A stretch of 64,000 nt of DNA from Aedoeadaptatus acetigenes (GCF_025566985.1 NZ_JAOQJD010000002.1:110690-174689), one strand, 5' to 3'; shown: positions 34,562 to 42,660, counted from the first letter of the stretch. The notes: generated by a model from the letters alone, not told the origin. Numbers and translations: made by a program.

Positions 34562-34984
34562 ATGATCTTTTATATTCCGGCACTGGCATTTCTTATCTAC
34601 AATCTCTACAAAAAACGCACGAAGACGGCTGCGGTTTTAATCCTCCTGTGTCTCGTAAGCGGCGCCGCCTACATGGGCGCTGGGGGTTTATTTATCGAGC
34701 CGATCCGCTTCCTCTTCCCCGCCGTGGCCATTGTCGCGGCCCTCTATTTAATCTTTCTCTCCCGCCGTGAATACGTGGACGCCAGAAGCGAGTATCTAAA
34801 GGAGCGTCGCATGGCCCGAGAAAAAGAAGAGCACCCGGAGAATACGGACGACGACCACGAGCGCATCGTCATAACGAACAGCAAGACCGACGAGGAAAAA
34901 GTCATCTATTTAAAACGAGAGGACAAAAATGTTCCACGTGGAACAATCGATGACGGAACAAAAACAGAAGAAAAAAATAATTGA
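34562..34984 (+). CDS. Hypothetical membrane protein preceding parA
   Basis: This 140-aa protein has two to three N-terminal hydrophobic helices (FYIPALAFLIYNLY, AAVLILLCLVSGAAYMGAGG and FLFPAVAIVAALYLIFLS), then a long charged tail rich in Glu/Lys/Asp. It starts 1 nt after the rsmG stop, so it is part of that operon. A parS-like palindrome is embedded in its last codons (Asn-Val-Pro-Arg-Gly-Thr). No family was recognised. The sequence near the 3' end may be constrained more by parS than by the protein. Confidence 0.65.
   Translation: MIFYIPALAFLIYNLYKKRTKTAAVLILLCLVSGAAYMGAGGLFIEPIRFLFPAVAIVAALYLIFLSRREYVDARSEYLKERRMAREKEEHPENTDDDHERIVITNSKTDEEKVIYLKREDKNVPRGTIDDGTKTEEKNN
34930..34945. promoter_or_regulatory. 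parS-like site 1
   Basis: The perfect 16-bp palindrome TGTTCCACGTGGAACA matches the bacterial parS consensus (GTTTCACGTGAAAC-type) with two symmetric substitutions. It lies inside the 3' end of the membrane-protein gene, 120 nt before parA. Confidence 0.88.
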
Positions 34985-35022
34985 GCGGAAATGTTCCACA
35001 TGGAACACTCCGCTCTTTTTAT
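34983..35022 (+). terminator. Terminator hairpin with a parS-like site in its stem
   Basis: GAGCGGA (34983-34989) pairs with TCCGCTC (35009-35015), followed by TTTTT. The whole inner part is a second parS-like palindrome, TGTTCCACATGGAACA (34992-35007). One element therefore seems to serve both as terminator of the rsmG operon and as a chromosome-partition site. Confidence 0.8.
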
Positions 35023-35065
35023 TTGCCCGAAGCTTTGATACTATATGAAAGAAGGGAGTGGCATT

Positions 35066-35815
35066 ATGACGAGAAGCATTGCCGTCTTTAATCAAAAAGG
35101 CGGCGTCGGCAAGACAACCACAGTAATAAATTTAGCAGATGCCCTGGCAAATAAGGGCCATCGCGTGTTGATTTTGGATTTAGATCCGCAGGGGAACGCC
35201 ACTAGCGGATTAAACATAGAAAAAGATCGTGAGGAAATGATTTACGATTACCTTCTTGGAGCCGAGGGAGATTTCGCCGTTCAGGTGAAAGAGAATTTGT
35301 CCATTATCCCCTCCGGTGCCGGTTTGGCTGGGATCGAAATCGAATTTGCCCGAAGGGACGATTGGCAGACGGTGCTGAAGGATCGCATCGCCGAGCTCGA
35401 GGGCTACGATTACATCGTCATGGACTGCCCGCCGTCCTTGGGAATTCTTTCCATCTTGGCCCTTACAGCGGCGGACGGCATTCTGATTCCCGTGCAATGC
35501 GAATACTACGCCTTGGAAGGCCTGTCGCAGCTTATGGAATCCATTCAGCTGGTGCGGGGCGGCTTTAATCCCGATTTGGAAATCGAGGGCGTGCTCCTCA
35601 CCATGTATGACGGCCGAACGAATCTCAGCATGCAGGTGGTGGAAGAGGTAAAGAACTACTTTAAAGACGCCGTTTTCTCCACGGTGATCCCGAGAAACGT
35701 GCGCCTGGCGGAGGCGCCTTCCTACGGCATGAGCATTATGGATTACGACAAAAACAGTCGCGGCGCAAAGGCCTACGCGTCTTTGGCCGACGAAGTTGAA
35801 AAGAGGAGGTCCTGA
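35066..35815 (+). CDS. parA: Chromosome partitioning ATPase ParA/Soj
   Basis: This 249-aa ATPase starts at MTRSIAVFNQKGGVGKTTTVINLA, the deviant Walker A. Walker A' and B follow (LILDLDPQGNATSG and YDYIVMDCPPSLG). GGGAG lies 9 nt upstream of this ATG. ParA drives segregation of ParB-parS complexes. It overlaps parB by one base. Confidence 0.96.
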   Translation: MTRSIAVFNQKGGVGKTTTVINLADALANKGHRVLILDLDPQGNATSGLNIEKDREEMIYDYLLGAEGDFAVQVKENLSIIPSGAGLAGIEIEFARRDDWQTVLKDRIAELEGYDYIVMDCPPSLGILSILALTAADGILIPVQCEYYALEGLSQLMESIQLVRGGFNPDLEIEGVLLTMYDGRTNLSMQVVEEVKNYFKDAVFSTVIPRNVRLAEAPSYGMSIMDYDKNSRGAKAYASLADEVEKRRS

Positions 35816-36651
35816 TGGAAAAGAAACGGGGTTTAGGTCGCGGTCTGGATAATTTTTTCGGGCCCCAACAGGAAGAAGAGAAAACTTCCGAGACCTTGGC
35901 GGTGAACGTTATCGAAGCCAATCCCCATCAGCCGAGAAAGCACTTCTCCGAAGAGAGCATCGAGGAATTGGCGGAAAGTATTGAGGCCGTGGGCGTGCTT
36001 CAACCCCTCTTAATTAAAAAAGACGGGGACAAAAACCTCTTAATCGCCGGTGAGCGGCGGCTCAGGGCGGCGAAGAAGGCCGGATTAAAAGAAGTCCCCG
36101 TGCGCTTCATCGACGTGGACGAGGAAAAAGGCGATCGAATTTCCCTTATCGAAAACATTCAGCGGGAAGACTTAAATCCCATGGAAGAGGCCGAGGCCTA
36201 CGATACATTAAGAAAGAAATACAAGTACACCCAGGAAAAAATCGCCGGCCTCGTAGGCAAATCCCGCCCCTACATCGCCAACAGCTTGCGCCTGTTGAAG
36301 CTCGAGCCCGTGGTCAAGGAAATGCTTCGACGAGAAGAACTTTCCATCAGTCAGGGCAAACTCCTGCTCTCCGTAAAAGACGGCAGGGAGCAGATCAAGC
36401 AGGCGAAGCGCATGGTGGACGAGGGCCAAACCATCGCCGAGAGCACGGAAAACACGAAAAAGTCGACGAATAAGGCGAAGAGCCATCAGGGCTACTACAG
36501 TTATTTGGAAAACAGCCTGATGGAGGTCTTGGGTACGAAGACGGAGATCAAAGGCAATCACGAGAAGGGAAAAATCGTCATCGACTACTACACGGAGGCG
36601 GATTTAATGCGCCTTTGCGACATTATTTTGGGAGAAGACATCGATGGTTAG
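35815..36651 (+). CDS. parB: Chromosome partitioning protein ParB/Spo0J
   Basis: This 278-aa ParB has the N-terminal KKRGLGRGLDNFF that interacts with ParA and the CTPase motifs GERRLRAAKKAG and ENIQREDLNPMEEAEAY. A central HTH follows (YTQEKIAGLVGKSRPYIANSLRLLKL). A C-terminal dimerisation domain ends the protein. It should bind the two parS-like palindromes just upstream of parA. The next gene overlaps its end by 8 nt. Confidence 0.96.
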   Translation: MEKKRGLGRGLDNFFGPQQEEEKTSETLAVNVIEANPHQPRKHFSEESIEELAESIEAVGVLQPLLIKKDGDKNLLIAGERRLRAAKKAGLKEVPVRFIDVDEEKGDRISLIENIQREDLNPMEEAEAYDTLRKKYKYTQEKIAGLVGKSRPYIANSLRLLKLEPVVKEMLRREELSISQGKLLLSVKDGREQIKQAKRMVDEGQTIAESTENTKKSTNKAKSHQGYYSYLENSLMEVLGTKTEIKGNHEKGKIVIDYYTEADLMRLCDIILGEDIDG

Positions 36652-37516
36652 GGAATACAGATACTTCGTTGCGGACGCATACACAGACCGCTCCTTCGTT
36701 GGAAATCCTTCGGGCGTGGTGCTCACCGAGGGAAAAATGACCGACGAGGAATGCCTGAAGGCGGCGCGGGAGCTGAAGCACTCGGAAACCACCTGCGTTC
36801 GCCGATTGGACACGGATATTTACCACGTACGCTACTTTTCTCCGGTGAAGGAGGTGTCCCTCTCCGGTCACGCGGCCCTGGGGACCTTTTGGACCTTGGC
36901 GCATCTCGGCTACATCAACGGACGGGAAGAAGAGGTGCAGATTCGCCAGTATACCAAGGCCGGCGCCCTGCGGGTAAAAATTCAATTTCATGAAGAAAAA
37001 GTGAGCTTCGTACAGATCGAGCTGCCGAAAATGAAGCTCGTGGAAGAAATAGAGGATGTCCGGGAAGTGGCCGAGGCCTTTAAGTTGGACCTTGAGGATC
37101 TCGACGCAGAATTAAAGCCCGCCGTCATCGACGCGGGAATCAGGGCCATGGTCATTCCCGTAAGAGAGAAGGCCGTGCTGAAAAAGATGGAGCCCAAGCG
37201 CCGACGCATGGCTCGTCTTACGGAAAAATACGGCTGCCAATGCTTCCATCTCTTTTCTTACGACGGGGACGGATGCGTCGTTCAGAGGAATTTCGCTCCC
37301 TCCGTGGGCATTTGGGAGGAATCCGGCACGGGGACGGCAAGCGGCGCCATGTACGCCTATTTAAAGGAAAAAAATCGCTTGGCCCGAAGAAAAATCACCT
37401 GCAGCCAAGGGGAAGAAATCGGCCGGCCCTCGGAGATCGTCCTCGATGAAATCGACGGCGCGATTTACGTGGGCGGCAAAGCCTGTGTCGTCATGGAAGG
37501 AATTATGCGCATATGA
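36644..37516 (+). CDS. PhzF family isomerase-like protein
   Basis: This 290-aa protein has the PhzF/DapF-like fold pattern. Visible signs are the N-terminal FVADAYTDRSFVGNPSGVVL, SLSGHAALGTFWTLAHLG and FAPSVGIWEESGTGTASGAMYAYL. Family members are isomerases/epimerases acting on small acids, and most are uncharacterised. It overlaps parB at its start and the cyclodeaminase-like gene by 4 nt at its end, so it is co-transcribed with the par operon. Confidence 0.88.
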   Translation: MVREYRYFVADAYTDRSFVGNPSGVVLTEGKMTDEECLKAARELKHSETTCVRRLDTDIYHVRYFSPVKEVSLSGHAALGTFWTLAHLGYINGREEEVQIRQYTKAGALRVKIQFHEEKVSFVQIELPKMKLVEEIEDVREVAEAFKLDLEDLDAELKPAVIDAGIRAMVIPVREKAVLKKMEPKRRRMARLTEKYGCQCFHLFSYDGDGCVVQRNFAPSVGIWEESGTGTASGAMYAYLKEKNRLARRKITCSQGEEIGRPSEIVLDEIDGAIYVGGKACVVMEGIMRI

Positions 37517-38100
37517 AATTAGCGAATATGAGCTTAACAGATTACATTAAAAAAGCCGAGGACACGAGTTCCGTCCCCGGCGGCGGCTCCATCGCCGCCC
37601 TCTGCGGCGCCCTGGCCGCATCCCTCGCCGCCATGGTGTTGAATCTTTCGAAAGCCGAGGATAAAGCCACGGCCTACGGGAAATTTTCCGAGATACTCCA
37701 AAAAAACATCGACGACGACAGCACCTCTTTCGACGACGTGCTGAAGGCCTTTCGCATGGCAAAGACCACGGAGGAAGAGAAAAAAATTCGCAGCCTCGCC
37801 ATCGAAGAAGGCTATAAGCGGGCCATCGACGTGCCCCTATCCACCATGGAAGCGGTATTGGGCGTGGTCAAAACCCTGAAGGCCCAGGAAGAATTTATCG
37901 GCGACGAAGCCCTGAGCGACCTCACCATGGCGGCAGATCTGGCCCTTACGGCCTTTAACGGCGCCAAAGACACGGCCATGCTCAATGTGGCTGCCTTAAA
38001 AGACGAGGCCACCAAAGGCGTTTATCGGGAAAAAATTCAGGCCATGACCGAGGTGATGGTCGAGGTGCATGGCGAAGTGCGGGCATTTCACCGGGCATGA
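37513..38100 (+). CDS. Cyclodeaminase/cyclohydrolase (FchA/FTCD-C-like)
   Basis: This 195-aa all-helical protein begins SLTDYIKKAEDTSSVPGGGSIAALCGALAASLAAMVLNLS, the characteristic formiminotransferase-cyclodeaminase C-domain motif. Known members act on formimino- or methenyl-tetrahydrofolate in one-carbon metabolism. It overlaps both neighbours by 4 nt. Confidence 0.88.
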   Translation: MKLANMSLTDYIKKAEDTSSVPGGGSIAALCGALAASLAAMVLNLSKAEDKATAYGKFSEILQKNIDDDSTSFDDVLKAFRMAKTTEEEKKIRSLAIEEGYKRAIDVPLSTMEAVLGVVKTLKAQEEFIGDEALSDLTMAADLALTAFNGAKDTAMLNVAALKDEATKGVYREKIQAMTEVMVEVHGEVRAFHRA

Positions 38101-38945
38101 AGACCCTTTTCGTCCTGAGCCCTCGCCTCACAGGGGAGAAGCGGCGGGAGGCGGCCGCCGAGAGCGTGTGGAAAGAGGACTACGCCATGGCACAGGGCTC
38201 CATATCTGACTACGAGGCGAAGGACTTGGCCGAGTACGATCACTTCGTGGCCGTAGGCGGCGACGGCACCATCTTTGCCGTGGTCAACGCCATGATGAAG
38301 ACTGCGGCGCGAAAACTCACCGTCGTGCCGGCGGGAAGCGGCAACGACTTCGCCAGATCCTTGGGCCTGAAGGGAGATATGTTCACTATATTAAAAGAAG
38401 CGAAAAAAGCGGCGCCTCGCCCCATGGATCTCGCCATGTGGAACGATCGCTACTTTATCAATATCGCTTCCGTGGGATTCGACGCCGACGTAAACGCCAA
38501 TAACAGCGACGGCATGAAGCGTTTCGGCCCCTTCAGTTACACCATAAGCGTGGTAAAGACGCTGTTTACCTATCGTCCCGTGACCATAAAAAAAGAAGGC
38601 CTCGCCCTCACGCGCTGGACCCTCTTTACCATAGGAAACGGCGGCTATTACGGCGGCGGCTTTCCCATTTTTCCCGAGGCAAGCCCCTTTTCCGGCGAAC
38701 TCCTCTTTTTAGGGGCGGGCAAGAGCCGATTGAAATTCATACTGCCCTTTTTGATCTGTCTCTTTGCGGGAAAAGATCGCCTTTGGAAAAAAGACATGGT
38801 GCGCCGATCCGCTCAGTCCATGGAATTTACCCTTCTCGAAGAGGCTAATGTCAATTTAGACGGGGAGAACTTCCGGGAAAAAGGGCCTGTGAAAGTGCGC
38901 ATCCTGCCCAAGGAGCTCCTCTATGTCGGGCCGTTGAATAAGTAA
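38097..38945 (+). CDS. Diacylglycerol kinase-family lipid kinase
   Basis: This 282-aa protein has the DAGK catalytic glycine-rich motif HFVAVGGDGTIFAVVNAMM and the nucleotide-binding PAGSGNDFARSLGL. The C-terminal beta domain includes GNGGYYGGGFPIFPEASPFSGELLFL. Soluble DgkB-type enzymes recycle diacylglycerol from lipoteichoic acid synthesis, but the substrate here is not proven. It is the last gene of the par-linked run, with a GC-rich hairpin following. Confidence 0.88.
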   Translation: MKTLFVLSPRLTGEKRREAAAESVWKEDYAMAQGSISDYEAKDLAEYDHFVAVGGDGTIFAVVNAMMKTAARKLTVVPAGSGNDFARSLGLKGDMFTILKEAKKAAPRPMDLAMWNDRYFINIASVGFDADVNANNSDGMKRFGPFSYTISVVKTLFTYRPVTIKKEGLALTRWTLFTIGNGGYYGGGFPIFPEASPFSGELLFLGAGKSRLKFILPFLICLFAGKDRLWKKDMVRRSAQSMEFTLLEEANVNLDGENFREKGPVKVRILPKELLYVGPLNK

Positions 38946-38984
38946 ATCCATCACCATATTGATAAAATACATTCCGGATGAAAG

Positions 38985-39012
38985 CCCCGCGAAAGGCGCG
39001 GGGATAAAAATT
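38985..39012 (+). terminator. Possible terminator after lipid kinase gene
   Basis: CCCCGCG (38985-38991) pairs with CGCGGGG (38997-39003), followed by ATAAAAATTT. The tract is A-rich rather than a clean T-run, so its strength is uncertain. Confidence 0.5.
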
Positions 39013-39017
39013 TCCGC

Positions 39018-39048
39018 AAAAAAACAGCCCCGTTCATAAGAACAGGGC
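39018..39048 (-). terminator. Intrinsic terminator after nuclease gene
   Basis: On the minus strand, GCCCTGTTC pairs with GAACGGGGC (complements of 39040-39048 and 39027-39035). TGTTTTTTT follows. Confidence 0.85.
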
Positions 39049-39057
39049 CGTAAACAA

Positions 39058-39738
39058 CTAGCGGCTGAAGGTGCGTTGATAGCCGGCGCGCTCCGCCTCC
39101 ATGGCGTTTTCGAAAATCACCGTATTCTGCGGCGACACCCTATCGTAGGATTTGTCCGAAGGCAAATGATAGATCTTGCTCTTTTTATTGCCCTTGGCCG
39201 GCCCTTCCTTTCCCTCCACGGCCCAAATGCCCCGCACGTGATCCATGGCGACGATCTCCCCTTCGTGGAGAATAGCCTGATACTTCGTGTTGGGCCCGTA
39301 GGCCCGCTCCCGGGCGTAGCCGGAGGCCACCAATTGGTAGTTAAAGAGGATCTCCTCCTTGGGCTTGTCGCTTTTCCTCGGGTCTTCCGTCCAAATATAG
39401 GCCAGAGTGCGGCCGTAATGGTCCTCTTTTTCCTCGTCGTATTCCAAATAGACGGACTTTCCCGTAAGGGTCTTCTTCGAAAAATCCGAGGCCTCTTTTC
39501 CCCAAGGCTCCACGCGGCCCCGTGGCTTCACCGTCTCCGGCGTGTCCACACCGATGAGTCGCACCCGGGTGTCCTTGCCGTCGTCGATAATGAGCGTGTC
39601 CCCGTCCACTACCCGCTTCACTGTGACGCCGCTCGTGGCGCTTGGCGCGGGAGAAAGGCCCTCTTTGGCGGTAAAGGACGCCGCCAGAGCCAGTACAATC
39701 AGTAAAAATGTTCGTAAGCGTTTGTTTAAATGTTTCAT
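39058..39738 (-). CDS. Secreted thermonuclease-family nuclease (SNase-like)
   Basis: This 226-aa exported nuclease starts at MKHLNKRLRTFLLIVLALAASF, a signal/anchor sequence. The SNase domain contains VKRVVDGDTLIIDDGKDTRVRLIGVDTPET, with conserved Asp and Arg residues of the Ca2+/phosphate site. LEYDEEKEDHYGRTLAYIW and ASGYAREYGP-like segments follow. The C-terminal ~60 residues are basic. It probably degrades extracellular nucleic acid. It is divergent from the ArsC-like gene at 39769. Confidence 0.9.
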   Translation of the reverse strand: MKHLNKRLRTFLLIVLALAASFTAKEGLSPAPSATSGVTVKRVVDGDTLIIDDGKDTRVRLIGVDTPETVKPRGRVEPWGKEASDFSKKTLTGKSVYLEYDEEKEDHYGRTLAYIWTEDPRKSDKPKEEILFNYQLVASGYARERAYGPNTKYQAILHEGEIVAMDHVRGIWAVEGKEGPAKGNKKSKIYHLPSDKSYDRVSPQNTVIFENAMEAERAGYQRTFSR

Positions 39739-39768
39739 ACCCTCAGTATAACAGAAAGAAGGAGAGCC

Positions 39769-40125
39769 ATGGCCATTCAAATTTTCGGCACGAAGAAAAA
39801 TAACGACACGAAAAAAGCCCAGCGCTTTTTTAAGGAGCGGGGCATTAAATTTCAGTTTATTGATTTAAATGAAGTGGAAATGTCGTGGGGCGAATTCGAT
39901 TCCATTACATCCTCCATCGGCGGCCTGGACGCCTGGATCGACGAAAACTCCAAAGACGCCGACGGCCTGGCCTATGTGAAGTACGCGACGGATGAAAGCA
40001 AAGAGGCCTATATTATCGATCACCCGAGCGTCATGAAGCTGCCTATCGTACGGAGCAAAAAGCGGGCGGTCTTGGGCCACGCGCCCGACGTGTGGAAGAA
40101 ATGGGCCGAAGAGGAAAAGAAATAA
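39769..40125 (+). CDS. ArsC/Spx-family thioredoxin-fold protein lacking redox cysteines
   Basis: This 118-aa protein starts at MAIQIFGTKKNNDTKKAQRFFKERGIKFQFIDLNE, with AAGGAGAG upstream. The pattern is that of the arsenate reductase/Spx fold, including SVMKLPIVRSKKRAVLGH near the C-terminus. The usual N-terminal cysteine (C or CxxC before SxxCRKA) is replaced by KKNNDTKKA, so classical thiol redox activity is not expected. Downstream, an IS-derived insertion begins 23 nt after the stop. Confidence 0.8.
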   Translation: MAIQIFGTKKNNDTKKAQRFFKERGIKFQFIDLNEVEMSWGEFDSITSSIGGLDAWIDENSKDADGLAYVKYATDESKEAYIIDHPSVMKLPIVRSKKRAVLGHAPDVWKKWAEEEKK

Positions 40126-40128
40126 TTC

Positions 40129-40148
40129 AGATGCGCACCGACGCATCT
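40129..40148 (+). repeat. Palindrome next to truncated IS1182-like copy
   Basis: AGATGCG (40129-40135) and CGCATCT (40142-40148) form a hairpin directly abutting the left terminal repeat of the truncated IS. It resembles the stem of a terminator of the ArsC-like gene whose T-run has been lost on insertion. Confidence 0.6.
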
Positions 40149-40648
40149 CAGAGTGATGACAAAGGGAGGGAGAATCACCCGATTCACCCTCCCTTTTTTG
40201 TGTCATCAAACAGCATCCGCCTCAATTATAGTAAAATAGAGAAAAAGGAGGTTGCTATGCTGCACAAAGAAGACAAGAAAAAAGTAGAACAAATTCAAAT
40301 GATCGCTCTGGATCAACTCGTGCCGACAGATCATCTTTTGCGAAAAATTGACCGTTACGTGGACTTCGACTTCATCTATGATCTTGTTGAAGACCTTTAC
40401 TGCCCAGACAACGGAAGGCCAAGCATCGACCCCGTGGTTCTCATTAAACTCGTCTTCCTTCAACACCTTTATGGCATTCGCAGCATGCGCCAAACCATCA
40501 AAGAAGTCGAAGTCAACCTGGCCTATCGTTGGTTCTTGGGACTCGACTTCTACGATAAAATCCCCCACTTCACCACCTTTGGGCAAAATTACCGTCGGCG
40601 TTTTCAAGACACCGACCTATTCGAGTCCATCTTTACCAACATCCTTCA
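40149..40648 (+). mobile_element. Truncated IS1182-like element, left part
   Basis: This region is identical base for base, as far as read, to 41066-41565 of the complete copy. It carries the left terminal repeat CAGAGTGATGACAAAG, a promoter-proximal hairpin and the transposase start. The match stops abruptly at 40648, where ISL3-type sequence begins. Confidence 0.88.
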
Positions 40649-40664
40649 TACCGTGTCTTCTTAA
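40257..40664 (+). pseudogene. Truncated IS1182-like transposase
   Basis: The N-terminal 130 residues (MLHKEDKKKVEQIQMIALDQ onward) are identical to the intact transposase at 41174. After FTNIL the frame enters ISL3-derived DNA and stops within a few codons. The catalytic C-terminal part is missing, so no activity is expected. Confidence 0.9.
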
Positions 40665-40875
40665 CCCGCAGAAGCACGTGCTTTCGGCGCATCGGTGCGT
40701 CCCGAAGCACTTGCTCCCGGTGATCATGGACCCAAGCGTGGGTCGAGCCACAGTGAGGACAAACCCGATCATGAACGGGTTTGCAGTCAATGGTAATGAG
40801 CCGTCTTTCTTCTAAAACAGCGGTAACCTCGACGTCTTGGATTCCTAAAAGTAATGTGGTAATATTGTTTTGCAC
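40649..40875 (-). pseudogene. ISL3-family transposase, N-terminal fragment
   Basis: Starting at a GTG (40875) after GGGGGTC, the frame reads VQNNITTLLLGIQDVEV and then the ISL3 zinc-finger-like motif CPHCGSTHAWVHDHR. It runs on to LLRVKKTRY before crossing the junction and stopping. Full ISL3 transposases are about 400-430 aa; only about 75 residues remain. The DDE catalytic domain is absent. Confidence 0.8.
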
Positions 40876-40997
40876 TTGTTTGACCCCCTTTATTATTTTG
40901 TGGTGATTTAATTTTAGGCGATAGGGAAAACAAGTGCTATCTTTTTGCACAAAAATATCCATTGAGGAGCTTACTCCCCAATGGATATTATAGAGCC
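40649..40997 (-). mobile_element. ISL3-family element fragment
   Basis: The end GGCTCTATAATATCC (minus strand, from 40997) resembles an ISL3 terminal repeat and is followed by the N-terminal part of an ISL3-type transposase. The rest of the element is lost at the junction with the truncated IS1182-like copy. Confidence 0.7.
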
Positions 40998-41044
40998 ATA
41001 AAAAAACAAACCCCGAATGAAATCCGAGGTTTGTCCGAAGCCCA

Positions 41045-41065
41045 AGGTGTGCGTCATGCACACCT
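41045..41065 (+). repeat. 21-bp target duplication, left copy
   Basis: The arms AGGTGTGC and GCACACCT form a palindrome around GTCAT. An identical 21-bp copy sits at 42628-42648, directly after the right end of the IS. It is therefore a long duplicated target that happens to be a terminator hairpin. Confidence 0.85.
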
Positions 41066-42627
41066 CAGAGTGATGACAAAGGGAGGGAGAATCACCCGAT
41101 TCACCCTCCCTTTTTTGTGTCATCAAACAGCATCCGCCTCAATTATAGTAAAATAGAGAAAAAGGAGGTTGCTATGCTGCACAAAGAAGACAAGAAAAAA
41201 GTAGAACAAATTCAAATGATCGCTCTGGATCAACTCGTGCCGACAGATCATCTTTTGCGAAAAATTGACCGTTACGTGGACTTCGACTTCATCTATGATC
41301 TTGTTGAAGACCTTTACTGCCCAGACAACGGAAGGCCAAGCATCGACCCCGTGGTTCTCATTAAACTCGTCTTCCTTCAACACCTTTATGGCATTCGCAG
41401 CATGCGCCAAACCATCAAAGAAGTCGAAGTCAACCTGGCCTATCGTTGGTTCTTGGGACTCGACTTCTACGATAAAATCCCCCACTTCACCACCTTTGGG
41501 CAAAATTACCGTCGGCGTTTTCAAGACACCGACCTATTCGAGTCCATCTTTACCAACATCCTTCAACAAGCCATGGATCAAGGCTTCGTCGACACACGCC
41601 TCCAATTCGTCGATGCCACCCACGTCAAAGCCCATGCCAATCGCCACAAAAACAAAAAAGCCACAGTGAAGAAACACGTGCGAAGCTACCAACAACAGCT
41701 GGAAAAAGAAATTGCCGACGATCGAAACGCACACGGAAAAGACGACCTCAAACCACCGAAAAACCCGCCCAGCGATACCACCACCATCACCCAATCCACC
41801 ACCGATCCCGAAAGCGGCCTCTTTCACAAAGGCGAGCACAAAGAAGTCTTTGCCTACACCATCCAAACCGCCTGCGACCGACACGGATGGATCCTCGCCT
41901 GTCAAAGCTTTCCCGGCAACCGCCACGACAGCAGCACCTTCTTCGACTTCCTCCCCAAACTCCAAGCTTTAAAACCGGAAAAACTCGTCATGGACGCCGG
42001 CTACAAAACCCCGGCCATCGCCAAAACCCTCCTTGAAAAAGACATCCTGCCCGTCTTCCCCTACACCCGGCCCAAACACAAACCGGCCCTCGACGACCCC
42101 TACTACAAACGCGACTTCGTCTACGACGCCTACTACAACTGCTACCTCTGCCCGGAAGAAACCATCCTCCCCTACAGCACCACGACACGTGAAGGCTACC
42201 GCGAATACAAAAGCAATCCAAAAATCTGCAAAAACTGTCCTACCCTTCACCGCTGCACCGCCAGCAAAAACCATCAAAAAATCATTATTCGTCACCTGTG
42301 GCAAGACGCCCTGGACGTCGCGGAAGACTACCGCTACACCACCCAAGGAAAAGCAGAATACAAACAACGCAAAGAAACCATCGAACGGCAATTCGGCAGC
42401 GCCAAAGAATACCATGGCCTTCGCTACACCAACCAGCGTGGACGAAAGAAAATGGACCTGAAAGCGGTGCTGACCTTTGCATGCATGAACATGAAAAAAC
42501 TGGCACTAATGATGGATCGAAAAGAGCGGGACGGAGGAGGCGACGGCCCTTCTTTTACTAATTTATGGAAAAAATACATAAAAAAGAGACAAACCCCGAA
42601 ATTTATTCGGAGTTTGTCTGCACTCTG
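41066..42627 (+). mobile_element. Complete IS1182-like insertion sequence
   Basis: This element of about 1.56 kb has imperfect terminal inverted repeats: CAGAGTGATGACAAAG on the left, and CAGAGTGCAGACAAAC as the complement of the right end. A strong hairpin with GGGAGGG and CCCTCCC arms followed by a T-run (41077-41113) precedes the transposase and would block read-through into it. A second hairpin lies near the right end (42590-42618). Both flanks are the same 21-bp palindrome. Confidence 0.88.
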
Positions 42628-42628
42628 A
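41174..42628 (+). CDS. IS1182-family transposase
   Basis: This 484-aa DDE transposase starts at MLHKEDKKKVEQIQM, with AAAGGAGG 7 nt upstream. The N-terminal domain includes DHLLRKIDRYVDFDFIYDLVEDLYCPDNGRPSIDPVVLIKLVFLQHLYGIRSMRQ. The catalytic Asp is likely in QFVDATHVKAHANRHK, the second in KLVMDAGYKTPAIAKTLLE, and the Glu in the region ERQFGSAKEYHGLRYTNQRGRKKM. The stop codon is completed by the first base of flanking DNA. It looks intact and possibly active. Confidence 0.92.
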   Translation: MLHKEDKKKVEQIQMIALDQLVPTDHLLRKIDRYVDFDFIYDLVEDLYCPDNGRPSIDPVVLIKLVFLQHLYGIRSMRQTIKEVEVNLAYRWFLGLDFYDKIPHFTTFGQNYRRRFQDTDLFESIFTNILQQAMDQGFVDTRLQFVDATHVKAHANRHKNKKATVKKHVRSYQQQLEKEIADDRNAHGKDDLKPPKNPPSDTTTITQSTTDPESGLFHKGEHKEVFAYTIQTACDRHGWILACQSFPGNRHDSSTFFDFLPKLQALKPEKLVMDAGYKTPAIAKTLLEKDILPVFPYTRPKHKPALDDPYYKRDFVYDAYYNCYLCPEETILPYSTTTREGYREYKSNPKICKNCPTLHRCTASKNHQKIIIRHLWQDALDVAEDYRYTTQGKAEYKQRKETIERQFGSAKEYHGLRYTNQRGRKKMDLKAVLTFACMNMKKLALMMDRKERDGGGDGPSFTNLWKKYIKKRQTPKFIRSLSAL

Positions 42629-42660
42629 GGTGTGCGTCATGCACACCTTTTTTTATTCAC
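42628..42660 (+). terminator. Terminator hairpin / right copy of the 21-bp duplication
   Basis: The palindrome with arms AGGTGTGC and GCACACCT is followed by TTTTTTATT, a typical plus-strand terminator. It was probably the original insertion target of the IS. Confidence 0.75.

Noticed and set aside
41000..41044. Hairpin before the complete IS taken as the right end of a third IS1182-like copy
   Set aside because: It shares the CAAACCCCGAA pattern with the IS right end but lacks the CACTCTG terminus, so the similarity may reflect only two terminators of similar design.
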